A DNA stretch of 64,000 nucleotides from Chaetorhynchus papuensis (Eukaryota; Chordata; Aves; Passeriformes; Rhipiduridae): positions 206,718 to 270,717 of the forward strand of contig VWYX01000715.1 in the NCBI GenBank assembly GCA_013396525.1, written 5' to 3'. This document shows positions 49,301 to 61,450 of the stretch, piece by piece (the stretch's first letter is position 1; every line of letters starts with the position of its first letter). The notes beneath the pieces were generated by a model that saw only the letters and a list, made by a program, of their open reading frames with translations, made no database searches and was not told the origin of the DNA. A program made the position numbers and the translations under genes.

Positions 49301-52300
49301 AATTTTTTTCCAGAATAGATTGACAAATACTAAGTGGCACTTCCTGCTCACAGTTCTGCTGAAGAGGTCTCCTTTTGCTACAGAATGGGCATTTCTGGAA
49401 CCAGAATGATGGTATGTGAATTCTTCCTTATGCATCAGCAAGAAGGAGCACAAGAAAGGTGAAACTCACTTTTCACCAGAAGTTTGATTTCAAATTATGG
49501 TATTGCTCACATCCAAGTGACTAAAAAACCTGTCATTGTGGAAGAAACCAGATCAAATTGGGGCTTATTTACTTTTTAACTTATTTGTTGTGGCATCGCA
49601 GAGCATTGTCTTTATTCATATCTTTGTTTTATGTTGTCTTGTACAATCCCCCATCCACAGCACTGTACCCAAACAAGGATTTAAACTAATTTTCATCTTC
49701 TATTGAAAAGGGGAGAATGCAGAAGGCAAATGTATATACATCACCGGACTTACACAAAAAAGATGGAATTATTTGGTTATTTCTTTACAGTTTAACCAAC
49801 AGCATACAGATTTTTTTAACCCTTTCGATAGCAGAGATCTATACTCGGTTTTGCCCAACGTCATGAGGAGCAGTGGAGGAGGCAGCATGGGAGCAGACCA
49901 AGCTCTACTCCATGAGTGGAGAACCATTTTGTGCAATGAGCACCATGGACAAAAGTTCTGTGAGGAGGAAGACACCAAACCTCTCCCTCCAGCTTCCCAA
50001 GCTTGCAATCCTGCCACCAGGACTTTCTAAGGGATTGAATAGGGGCATCAGCACTGCCTGAGATAAATGCAGCTGTCAGCACACAAAGGCTTCTGCCAGG
50101 GCTATATGTTAAATCTTTTCTCACATACAATTATACTTAATCTTTGGAATATAACAGTGAGTGAGAGCTATGTTATGGTAATTTGCAATAACTTAGAAGT
50201 TTCTGAGGATGTCATCACAGGCACTGAATAAATACTAGAGCTGCATTTTCTGGAAGAATCTTTTGTTTTAAGACATCAGCATTCTGCCTCATTTCCACTT
50301 TAGGTGCAAATCTGTGGAAAAAAATGCTCCATGGGGGACCTCTGAGCTACTGCTGAAAGATGGTAAAACGTCCTGAAGAAACTCAAAGTAACAGTTTTCA
50401 AGCAATAAGAAAATATTGTCACTGCATTCACTAGAACATTTCTGAAGGTGCATTTGGGAACAATGTGCCAAGACCTCTTCAAAAATAATAGGATCAAGAG
50501 TCCTGAAGCCAACAAAACCCCTGAAAATTGAGAGTATTTTGATATTGTTTTGCTCTGTATCTTCGTAGTTCACAGCTTTGGCATACTTTAAACTACAGAA
50601 GTAGTGCAACAGGGTGCTCTGACACTTAGAGAACAATTAAAACTGTCCATCTGGTATCCTTGCAGTTTATTAATGTGCTTTTGCTTATAATATATTCAGT
50701 GTCTCTAGGGAACAGTCAAGGAACAAAGTAACTGTGTAAAACATTTATTCCAAATCAAATCAGTCTCACCCGGTATAGAACAACACAAATACAAACTGCC
50801 CTACAGCTCCAGTGGGTGGTGGTAAAAGAGTTGATTCTGGTTTAGCATATGCTTTTGAGGATTATATAGTTGAATACTCTCCTCATACATATTTCACCTC
50901 CATATAAATTTCCTGGATTTGTTTCCATTATATCTGTGCTTCTTTCTCTTGTCCATACTACTGCTATACAAGATACATAATACTCTGTCTACTTTATTAA
51001 CCTACAGCAAAACTGTAGCTCAATTTACACTGGTCTGTGAAGTAATGCTTGTATTGCCTTTAATAGATAACTTATTCCTCAGTAAATAAAACCCTGAAAT
51101 TTTAAATGTTCGCAGAAGTAACTAACCTTATTAAAAATAAATGATCTTTAATTTATCATTGAAACTGTTTATATTAGCATCATTCAAGAGTTCCTCCATC
51201 ACACACTTTTTCTTATTTTTTACTTAGTCCTCAAGGAACATCTGAGAAAATAAGAGCAATCTTTGCTCTGCAGTATTAGGCAAATACTCATATTCTTCAT
51301 TTTAATAAATTTACTTAACTGCACTATACATCAGTCCAAGGGAAGATTCAGCAGCAGCTGCTTTTACTTGTATTGAATCCCCCCTATAAATACCTTAGAT
51401 ATTGCCAGAAATCCTTCAGGATGGTGCCCTTATAAATACTTAGGAGAATGATTCAGCTTCTTGGGAAATCAGCAGTAGGTTTTCTATAAAAAAACACGGT
51501 TACTGATTATTGGTTTTAAACCATATTTTATATTAATGGGGAAATGTGAGCTGTAGCTCACCGAGGACAAACTGCCTGCACTAGTGACCAAAGAGGGTAG
51601 AGGTGCAGGTGTGTTACCTCAGTTCTGCTAAGTTGTCCTGGGAAGAGCCCACGGGCATGGACCAACTGCCCCTCTGCATTCCTGTTCCCAGTTCTGGTTT
51701 GGAGTCAACCATGAGCTAAGGGACCTCAGTCAACAAGCAGTGTGGGTGCCAGCACGCTCTCCTGGGTACCAGGGTGCATGGCTGTAGACATGACCTAGCA
51801 TCTATTCCAAAAGCAAGAGAAAGCTTTCTGGGCTGCTGTAGCTGTCTGTAAAAACGAGCAAGCGGGAAGGTAATAACTGATCAGCATAATGTAGTGGTTT
51901 ATGGCCATCCTAAAATCCCTTTAAAATACAATTTTCTTGTCTATATTTTAACTAATGTAAACTAACTGCATCAGTTAACTGGTTAATGCAGGAGGGTTTT
52001 GGTCATATGTTATGAACAGATGCCAAAAGAGAAAATATTCTTTTAACATTTATGTAGAAACAAAGTTAAAATATAACAGCTTGTCTCTCCAAAATTGATT
52101 TAATTTCTCTTTAATGGTCTTGAAGGGTTGCCAAGGCTTAAATTGAACTTCTGAATTCCACTTTGGTTTTCAGACTATGGTATTAACCAATGCAATCCCA
52201 TGAGAAGGAAAAATAAAAAGTTCAGAACCTGTTCATTAATTAAAAAAAAAGTTCCAAGCTGTTTGCTTTTTGTAAATTTGAGATACAATTAATGAAAATA

Positions 52301-53907
52301 CTTCATAGTGGTTTTTTAACTCATGTACTGTATTGTAATTATGCTAGATTTCAGACATTTGGATTTAAAACACAGATAAGCAAATACTTTTAATTCATTA
52401 CACAACATATTAACAGAAAGACTGTTTTCAATACTCCACACTATTACAGAATTACAGGCATTTTGCTCAGTGTTCATCATACAACAGGGCATCCTTTGCT
52501 TGCAAGTTCCCAGGATTTGCCCCGCCTTAGACTAAGGATGCTGAGGGATAACAGCTTTCTCTGCTGTGTCCCATCACCAGAACATAAAGGGAGGAGCATC
52601 ACACCATGGCAAAGCTGTAGTTCATCTTACTGCTGGAGTAATTAAGAACTATGACTAATTGAATGGTCCCCACTATGGTCATTATGGATAGGAATGAGGT
52701 CTTCGCATATTTTGCTCTCTAACAGTAAAACTTGTCCCTTTGTGGCTTGCAAACTTTGGCAATTTTCCTTCTCAGGGCTTCGGTGGCCTCTGGAGTCACA
52801 ATGAAGAGGAAGATAAATGTGAGATTTCTCCCACAGAAAATCTTGAACAATCAACATTTGCAATGCATTTGGGAACATTGCATTTTCAGAATTGCAAAGG
52901 AGATTGCTTATATATCCTGAGGGAATGCACCTGGGGAATTTAAATGCATTTTTAACTCTACTCTAGAATTCAATATGTCCACACTGTGAAGCACTACAGA
53001 ATGATACAAATACCTGTAAGATCTCATTCACTGCACGCTTTCTTGAGTTTTAAAAATAGCTTCTGCAGACAAATAAGTAAAAGAGCTCTTTCCTTTCTTT
53101 GGTTGTTTCTATATATAGAACAATTCCTTTCCAACATCCATTCCATCATTGTCATCATCTGGACTAGCAGAGACCCTTATTAGCATGGGTCATAGCTCCC
53201 TTCCAATCTGAGGGCCATGCGAGGGCATGGGTGCAGGGCAGGGAGGGATAATGTAGTTGGGATGCATTCCAGGACAAATCCACAGCATGGACGAAGTGTG
53301 CACCAAATACCAGTGCTTGGAAAATCATTCCAGGGCCATTGTAGAGACTTAGCATAATGGGCCACTATCCTTCTAGATAAACCAGCAAAGACTGGGCAGC
53401 TGCCACCTTTTCTAGTTGTCAAGACATATTGGAGCAAAAGTTCTTCACTTTTATTGCCAGAAACTAAAGACATAATTTTACTATGTACAGTAACAATCCT
53501 CATTTTTGTTGGATTTAAAACTAGTTATTACCTCTTTTGAGACAACCATTTTATTTAAACAAATGAAGTTTCCTGTCAAAGAAAAGAAAATGGGAATGAA
53601 CATATCCAGAGCCAAGAAATTGTGAAGGATCCTAAACAAAAATACTTTCCTGAGTTTCAATTATATCTTCTGTTTTGTAGCTACATCTTCAATGGTTATG
53701 TGAACTAAAGTCTAGGCAAAATGATTTAGAAAGTTGAAACGCTTTTACCCAGATTAGAAAAGGCATTACTGCGAGAAATTAATAAGACAAAGTAACATTT
53801 AAAAAAGAAAAGAAGAAGAAAAAAGGAAGAAAACACTTCAAAGTTTTCAGCTTTAATTAATTCTTCATTTTCTCCTCTGAAAAGTGCTGTAAAAATTACT
53901 CAAAACT
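49301..53907. other. non-coding DNA, no recognised transposon
   Basis: No supported gene. Three blocks are less AT-rich than the rest: 49770-50130, 51590-51800 and 53170-53420. Each has overlapping short open frames on both strands, which is what GC-richer non-coding DNA gives. I cannot assign any of them to a repeat family. An A/G-rich run lies at about 53796-53835. Confidence 0.5.
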
Positions 53908-54927
53908 GTCATGAGTTCACACTGTCTGGATGCCAGGCACCCACAAAAGCTTCTCACTTACCCCTCTCTGCAGCTGGATGGAGGGAAGATAATTTAACAG
54001 AGGATTCCTGAGTTAAGGACCGGGAGAGAGATCATTCATTAAGTACTATCACAGGCAAAACAGGCTCGACTGAGACATATAAGGTGAATTTATTACTAAA
54101 AATTCAGAGCAGGATAATGGGAAGTAAAATGAGCCCTTAAAAACCTTCCCCCCATCCCTCTCTCCTTCCCAGCAGCACAAGGAGACAGGGAATGGGGGCT
54201 ATGGTCAGTTCATCACCCAGGCTCCTCCCGCTGCTCAGAGAGAGGAGTCCTTCCCCTGCTTCACCATACGGTCCCTCCCATGGGAGACAGTTCTCTGTGA
54301 ACTCCTCCAGCTCTCTGCGACCTGCTGCAACATGAGTCCATCCCATGGGCACACAGCCCTCCCAAAACTGCTGTAGCATGGGTCACTCTTCCACAGGGTG
54401 CAGTCCTCCAAGGCCAGGCTGCTCCAGCCTAGGAGTATGGCCCCCTGTCCACAGCTCTTCCATGGGATCACAGGCTCCTCCCAGGCTTTGAAGTGGGCTC
54501 CTCCATGGGCTGCAGGTGGATCTCCATGGGCTGCAGGTGGATCTCCATGGGCTGCGGGGGCACAGCTGCTTCACCATGGTCTGCACCATGGCCTGCAGAG
54601 GAGCCTCGGCTCCAGCACCTGGAGCACCTCCTGCACTGACCTTGGTGTCTGCAGAGTTGTTCATCTCACAAGTTCTCACCTCTCTGCTCTTCTCTGACTG
54701 GAATTAAAACTGCTCCACAACCTTTGTTTTGATTTCTTCTTAATTATGTTATTACAGAGGCTTTACTACCATTTCTAATTAGCCCAGTTTTGGCCAGCAG
54801 CATGTCCATCTTCAGAGCCATCAGGGGTTGGCTCTGCTGGGCATGGTGGAAGGTTCTAGCAGCTTCACACAGAACCCACCTCTGTGCCCCCCCACTACCA
54901 AAAACTAGGCCATGCAAACCCAATACA
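53908..54927 (-). mobile_element. solo LTR of an avian endogenous retrovirus (-), family A
   Basis: 1020 bp with TG...CA-type termini. Read on the minus strand it starts TGTATTGGGTTTGCATGGCC at 54927 and ends ...CATGACA at 53908. On that strand a TATA-like ACATAATTAAG lies near 54740-54750, a leader with 'GACACCAAGGTCAGTGCAGG' follows, and an AATAAA (complement of 54089-54094) precedes the 'GCCTGTTTTGCCTGTGATAG' R/U5 text. Modules are shared with the LTR at 10.2-11.1 kb. No internal retroviral sequence is adjacent, so it is a solo LTR. Flanking bases AAAAC and AAAAA could be an imperfect target duplication. Open frames within (up to 99 codons) are not genes. Confidence 0.92.
54501..54560. repeat. 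21-bp tandem repeat inside the LTR (about 2.9 copies)
   Basis: Units starting CTCCATGGGCTGCAGG begin at 54501, 54522 and 54543; the third diverges at its end. It lies in the module-rich part of the minus-strand LTR, where related 'CCATGG' modules are already repeated, so it is a local expansion. Confidence 0.93.
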
Positions 54928-57900
54928 AAAAAAAAAAAAAAAAAGCAAAACAAAAATATAAACAGATCACACAAAGAAAAAAAAGGTTAAAGGTTCATGA
55001 AAAGATGAGATCACACATGGAAAATTAAAGCCTGGAAAAATGATAGTTTTTCAGAGTTATATATAGTTTAAAGTTAATAGTGCAAAAGACCTTTATGTGG
55101 AAGTGTTTATAGAACCAAAGCTCAACACTACTGCTATATATATGAAGTGATCTCTGACATTAATACATATATTTAAATTATATGCTTGGAAAACATGCAA
55201 CAGAATTAATTCAAGACTGCATTAGAAACCATACTTTTTGTAATTTCCTGAATATAGGATTTGCAGTGATGAGATAATCAGGTCAGAACAGGGTCAACTT
55301 GCTCTGTATATTTAATCCTAAAAGTAAAGTATCTGAAAGCAAAAGTGGAAGCAAAAGAAAGAAACAAGCCAAGAAGCAACACAGGGAATAAACCCTCTAT
55401 AAATTTCTAGTTCAAATTAAGAGAGTGATAACTCTTGAAGGGTTAGGGCAAGATTTTTATGTCAGTGTAATGATTACTTTTTCTTCAAAGGAATGACAAA
55501 CAGAAAATAAAACATTCATCATTGGACATTCATGTTAAACTGTGCTTTGTTTGTTTTCAAAATTTTGTTTTCTTCTGATGTTCTGGACAGATTTTAGAAT
55601 TCTATTGTTACTTTGTGCACTTTTACAGTACATAATATTCCATTTGCTTTTCACAAAGAAGGATCCAATGTCTCTTGCTGATTTCATTTTACCACTAAAT
55701 TGAATTTAATATTAAAGCTTCACTCTTTAAAACATCACTCTTATTTATTATAATTAAAACATGAATATTTGGTATGCTCAAGTCATTTACAAAATTTATG
55801 TGTACATATACAGAACACATCTAATTAGAAAGAAGTTGTACTGAACCTACCCTAATATTCTGTTCATGTGGATTTTCTGTTAACATTAATCTCTCTCGAT
55901 ACACTAGTATAAACATATAATTGTAGTTGTATGTGTATTATTTATAAAATTATCTTTTGTCCATTTTATGCACTTGATAAGACACAATATGCTATATAAG
56001 CCTAGAGAAATCAGAGGAAAAATTCCAGAACATGGGAGATTTCCTGACCTAAAAATTGGTTAAGCATCTATTTTAACAATGAAAAGGGAAAATGTTCAGT
56101 TGGTTTTCTTGCACTTTGATAAAGGAAGCATGGTTCTGTATACACTGCCATCTGTGGTGATAGGCAACCATGTCCATAACAAAGCAGAATAATTTGAAGG
56201 ATTAGAAAGACTGAGCTTTATCTTGAATGAAGTCCTTACAAAATTATTTCTTTGCCAAATGGGAAGATGCAGTGCAAAGGTCATCGAAGGTAATCCTTTG
56301 TGTATGACAGAGACAGAAGCAAAATAAAATCACTTCTGCATCTGTTAAAATCAGAGTATGGATCAAAGTAAAATATTCCTTGTACACAACCAAAGATCAA
56401 GATCTTAGCAGTGGTGTCTTGAAATGTGATCACTGTAAAGTGAATTTGTAATAGTTCATGTCTTTAAGTGAAATCTTAGCCAACTAAATTTTCTAATACA
56501 GTACTTCTACAAGCCATAATGTAATTCCATAGTTCTTAGTTCCATTCCAAATTATTTTCTCATTATTTATATCATCATCTCTTATGATGCCATTTGGAAG
56601 AATAAAAGTGAGAATGTGGCTTATTTTGCTTCAGATTAATTGGAAAATGAATGCAGGATTCATCTCACTTACCACAATCACCTAGAAGTTTAATTTACAT
56701 GGTCTGTTTAAGATTTCTCTGCAATCATAGACAGACTTGGGCCTGACAGGTGGAAGTATAGGTAGGTGACATGATTTCTGAGGAAAGGGATTATTCTCTT
56801 TCTTGACCAGTAAGAGTTTATGCCTCACTTAACTCTTTTTCAGCTAAGGACATGTCTGATGGATGTCATCTATAGGAAAAGAGAATTTGTAACTCAAGGA
56901 TCCGTAATATAAATAAAGGATTATTATTTATAATAATAAATAGAGTCCTTGTCCTCATAAGCAATTAACAGAGTATCCCAGACAGATTTAAGGATGTTTA
57001 AATATTTTTAGGAAGCCATTCATGGAGCACAGTGTTCAGTTAGGAAAAAAGAAATACTTACGTCTACCTCAAGTGTTATGATTATGGTTACTGATACCAC
57101 TAAAATACAACTGCAACAAATATATACACAATTAGAAGAAATGTCCATTAAAATAACCTAACAGGGAGAATATACAAGAAAACAAGAGGACTTATTAAAA
57201 GATCAGGATTATGAGTATATCTGAAGCTGAAAATCTTACACTTGTAAGGGTAAATATCACACTTGTAAGGGTAAGTTTGCCACTACATTCCAACCATCTG
57301 ACTGGTGTTCTTGTTCGGATAATCCATAACAGCCATTTTTTGCTTGTTGCATAGGAATGAAATATAGAAAATCAAGGAATTTAATCCTATTTTCCTTTTT
57401 TGGTATTTGCTCTGTAACCTTGAATTTGAGTATTTTTTTTTATAAAATTTCTCTTTCTATGAAGATTATTCAATTATGCCTCTGTATTACCAATGAATTT
57501 TGAAGCTCCATTGCATAATGCGAATAAAACACAGAGATCCTTAGCTGAAAGAATGTATAAACATACAATTTTTTTTATTATTAATACTCTCTGGTTGGCA
57601 AATTCTCTATTAGGCCTGAAGTCTAGAGCATAAACGTTTAGCAGCTGTTTAAGGATCCGTTATCTGCTTGGCACCAGGGGCTGCTTTCCTTTTCAGAAGC
57701 ACTTTGCAAGCTTTATGACTCCCTTCTGTCAATTTCTGAAACAATATGCTTGCTGACACAGACCACTTTTTCATGTACTTAAGTACATTGCAGATTTTCA
57801 GGGTATTTACGAGAAGTCTCAAATCTTCAACTTTATGACCCATTCCCTATGAGCTCTATTCTCTTTCCTGATATATGCCATTTCTGCATTGTTTGGTTTA

Positions 57901-60900
57901 TTTCCAACAGCATGTTTTCAGAGATTGGCTAGTCTTGTAAAATATGCCTCATGGATGTCAATTTTAACAGAATAGTAGTAGCAGGTCATGGTTAAAAAAT
58001 TACCTTGGATTGCAAGTGCATTATCTAAGAGATCATCCCCCTAAGGGTAGAAAAGACATCCAGGAGAATGCTTGGGCACCTTTCTTCATCACAATATCTC
58101 AGGGGACCTCTAAATTGTCTTTCTAACTAGTCACTGAATGATAGAAACAAATTCAGCTCTAAAAAAATATTGAATTCAGTGCATATAGATCTGGGAATTA
58201 ATTTGTCCAAAGTATTCTTTGAAGTTTTAGCTCTGTTTTTTATGTCATGCCCATTATACTGGAGTTTGTGATTGGGTCAGCAATCAGGCAAAAATGCAAT
58301 GGGTGTCCCGAGACTGTCTATTAAATTCAGAGGAATTTTCATAGACTTAGGAATGACATGTAGAGATCTCAGGTTAGGTTTTGATGGCCTTCCCTGACAC
58401 CTATGGCTCTGTGGAGCAAAAAGAGAACAATGGCTTGAGAGTCTGAGTTCAGGGTAAAGAAGAACAGGGACCTGATTAGAAACTAAAGAGGTTCCAACTT
58501 TCCAGTGGGAGAATGCTGTCTACAGTGTCTTCAAGGCAAAGGCTGGTGCTCAAAGTTTAATAAAAAAAGGAAGATAGAGAAATCCTGCAGCACTGACTTG
58601 GTAATGTGATGTAGCTATGAGATAAAGATGTAAAGAAATGATGATATCTGCCCCCAGTGTTAGGATCCTGGTTATCTAGGAATTTAAACAGGGAAAGATC
58701 TGCCCAGAGAGCTGGTATTAATTGCAAAGCCAACTGCTGTGGTGGGGAAAAGAAAGACATATTTTCAACTGGAACCACTCATAGGAGGAGGATATGCCTA
58801 GGTGTGGTGGTGAGGGCTGAAGATAAAAGACAGCCAGGGGGATGGTCCCAACTGCCAAAATCTGAGGGCTGGTATTAGGGCTTCAGTCTGGCTGGGCCTG
58901 ACATGTTTACACAAGCAATCCCAACCAAAAGATTGGTCATTTTTCAGTAGAAAAGTACATATTGAAAAATAACTGCTCAACCCTGGACCTCTCACTCGAG
59001 AGAGCTATGAGAGCCTTGAGAAGGTGAGCCTGGGAACTCAAACCCATCACTCCTGTGGATGCCAAGTCATGGCCTTGATAAATTTACGGGTTTGTGACTT
59101 ACCATAACCTTTTTCTCACACTTTCTCATCCTTCCTTATGCTCAGCATCCTGCTCTTTGCTTTATGCTATAAAATGTCCTGCTCCCTTTTTCGTAGAAAA
59201 TAACCACCTCATCTCTCCCCTTATTTAAAGCCTCCCCACTTCAAGTGTGCAACTACATTTTTCTCTCGATAATCTAAATGATAGACTTCCTAAAAATATC
59301 AAAACCTGTCATTTAGGTCTTAGGTTTGTTGCTTTTCTCTCAAATTTGAAGGAATGCTTGCCATGCCAGGAAACACATCTATTTTTGTCATGCAGTAATG
59401 CATTTCCTTTACCTGTAAATGGTTATGTTGCTTATGGTTATGGAAAGACTCAGTTAAGTTTACATTAACATTTGAACAATTTTCTCTTAATAACTTCATA
59501 TCAGCAGTAGTGTAGAACCTTGGATGAGACCCCTGGGTCTCCTCCCCTCCAGGGAGGGAGGCTAGCTGCCAGATTGCATTAACTCTATTTTAGAAAAAGT
59601 TCTTTTTTGGTGTCTCATCTTAAAATAAATCTATGTGCTAAGGCATTTCTGTATACTGTTCTTAACTGTACTTGAATCATGTAACTTGTCTTTGATGGGG
59701 CCTTCAACCAAAAGATTATCTGCATAGATTACAGTGCTCTCTTCTCCTGCAGTCCAGAGTATACTCATGATCTCATTAATTGCTTCTGAGAGACATGTGA
59801 GGTTAAAAGTTATCTAAGTTAAACTTAGTGAGATTTTTCAGAGATAAAAAGGCCATGAAGTTGAATGCATAGTTATGGGCAAATTTGCAGTGCTTCCATT
59901 AGAAAACAACTACTGTACAAAGAACATCACTGCCAACAGCAGCAAATCCATCTTACTGGGAACATCAACAGACTTTGTGCAACTCTGACTGTTCATGCTA
60001 GTCACACAGAAAAACATTTACTATTTAACTTTCACGTGCATTTGACATTACTTCTATAAAATAACCTCTGATAGCTCTCTGACAATTAAAGGGTCATCTA
60101 AGCAGAATTCAGTAAATAGAAAAAAATATCTAAGACATAATTTGGTACTTAGCAAGTTTGAACTTACTCAGAGACCAAGAAAGGCTTTATTTTTGTTTTC
60201 TGCTTTTGTCCTAGTTAATTTCTCTTCTCTCATAGTGTTAAGGGGAGTAATAATGTAAATAAATTATTCGGTAAAAGATGAAATAAGTAAAAAAGATGGA
60301 CAGTAAATGGTCATTAATTTTTGTATCCGAATTGAGTCAGATTTTAAATTCTAATTTGAAGCTCAATGAATTTGTGTTTTCAAGTACAGAGCTGATAACA
60401 TTGAAAGATATTGTGTTGTGATTCAAAAAAAATGGAAAGTGCACAGGCTGTTGCAGGATTATTGTAAACAGAGCTGAACTACAGTAAAAAGTATTATTTA
60501 AAACAATAGGAAGACTTACATCTAATGAACTCCTAGATGGTTTGATCAAGGCATGGCTCAAAAGCAAATGAAATGAAAGGAATTGTGAAACAACCAGTCA
60601 TAGACAATGGAAAGAAAGTAAGTGAAAGCAAATAAAATGCCCTCTGTTTTTCTGAACACTGTAGTGACTGAGTGGAGGAATCTGGCTGAGCAAATGTACA
60701 GTCTGTTCTGCAGTGTGAATGCCTATTGCAGTAAAACCGGGGCTCAGGCAAGCCTCTCTATTGAGATGTGATGCCTTAGGCAAGCCCTGAGCAATGATTC
60801 TATCCTCATGTGATTATTCAGGTAAAAAAGAAAGTCCTAAGCAAGGCTCAAACAGTCAGAAATATGATTAGTGAAGGAAATAAATTTGTATGCAGCAATC

Positions 60901-61139
60901 TAAAGGAGGTCAAAGGGTGCAAAAATACAATTTACAAAAGGGGGGTAGGGATGAGAGAAATAGAGAATTCTCTTCCTTTTCAAGTCAATAATTAAGCAAT
61001 ACTGCAAAAAAGCAACTGATTAAAATAAAACATTAAGATTCCCCATTTGTCCTAAGGCAAATAACCAGTAACCTTTGCAGTAGTAAGAACTAGGATGAAG
61101 AACACTGACTATGTCAAGTCACCAAACTTGTCTGTTTGG
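54928..61139. other. unique AT-rich non-coding DNA
   Basis: It begins with an A18-type run next to the LTR. No gene or recognised transposon. The 58260-59060 part is slightly more GC-rich. Short open frames (up to 76 codons) have no support. Confidence 0.55.
57238..57274. repeat. 16-bp direct repeat at 21-bp period
   Basis: ACACTTGTAAGGGTAA occurs at 57238-57253 and 57259-57274, separated by five bases. Confidence 0.93.
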
Positions 61140-61450
61140 TGGATGAGGAGTTTTTGGACTGTCATATCCAGAGGGTAGTTGTCAATGCCTCAGTGTTCAG
61201 ATGGAGACCAGTGACAAGTGAGCTCCCTCAGGGGCTCACTCTGGGGCCAGTACTGTTTAATGTCTTCATCACAGAGGGACACAATGGGATTGGGTGCACC
61301 CTCAGCAAGTTCACAAACAACACCCAGTTGAGTGGTGCAATTGACACACTTGAGGGATGGGATGTCATCCAGAGGCACCTGGAGAAGCCTGAGAAGTGGG
61401 TCCAAGGGAAACTCATTAACTTCAACGAGGACAAGTAAAAGATCCTGTGT
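61140..61450 (+). mobile_element. internal CR1 LINE fragment (+), no 3' end
   Basis: About 310 bp of CR1 pol. The open frame 61136-61438 reads 'GLTLGPVLFNVFI', 'GIGCTLSKFTNNTQLSGAID' and 'TLEGWDVIQRHLEKPEKWVQ', which is the CR1 RT palm/thumb region. The catalytic FADD position is FTNN (61310-61321), so both aspartates are lost. Homology stops near 61450, before the pol C-terminus and 3' UTR. The two ends together make it an internal piece only, inactive. Confidence 0.93.

Noticed and set aside
49785..50060. coding exon after the TTCTTTACAG acceptor-like site
   Set aside because: No conserved protein text, no matching donor and partner exon could be recognised; kept only as an unknown block in the findings.
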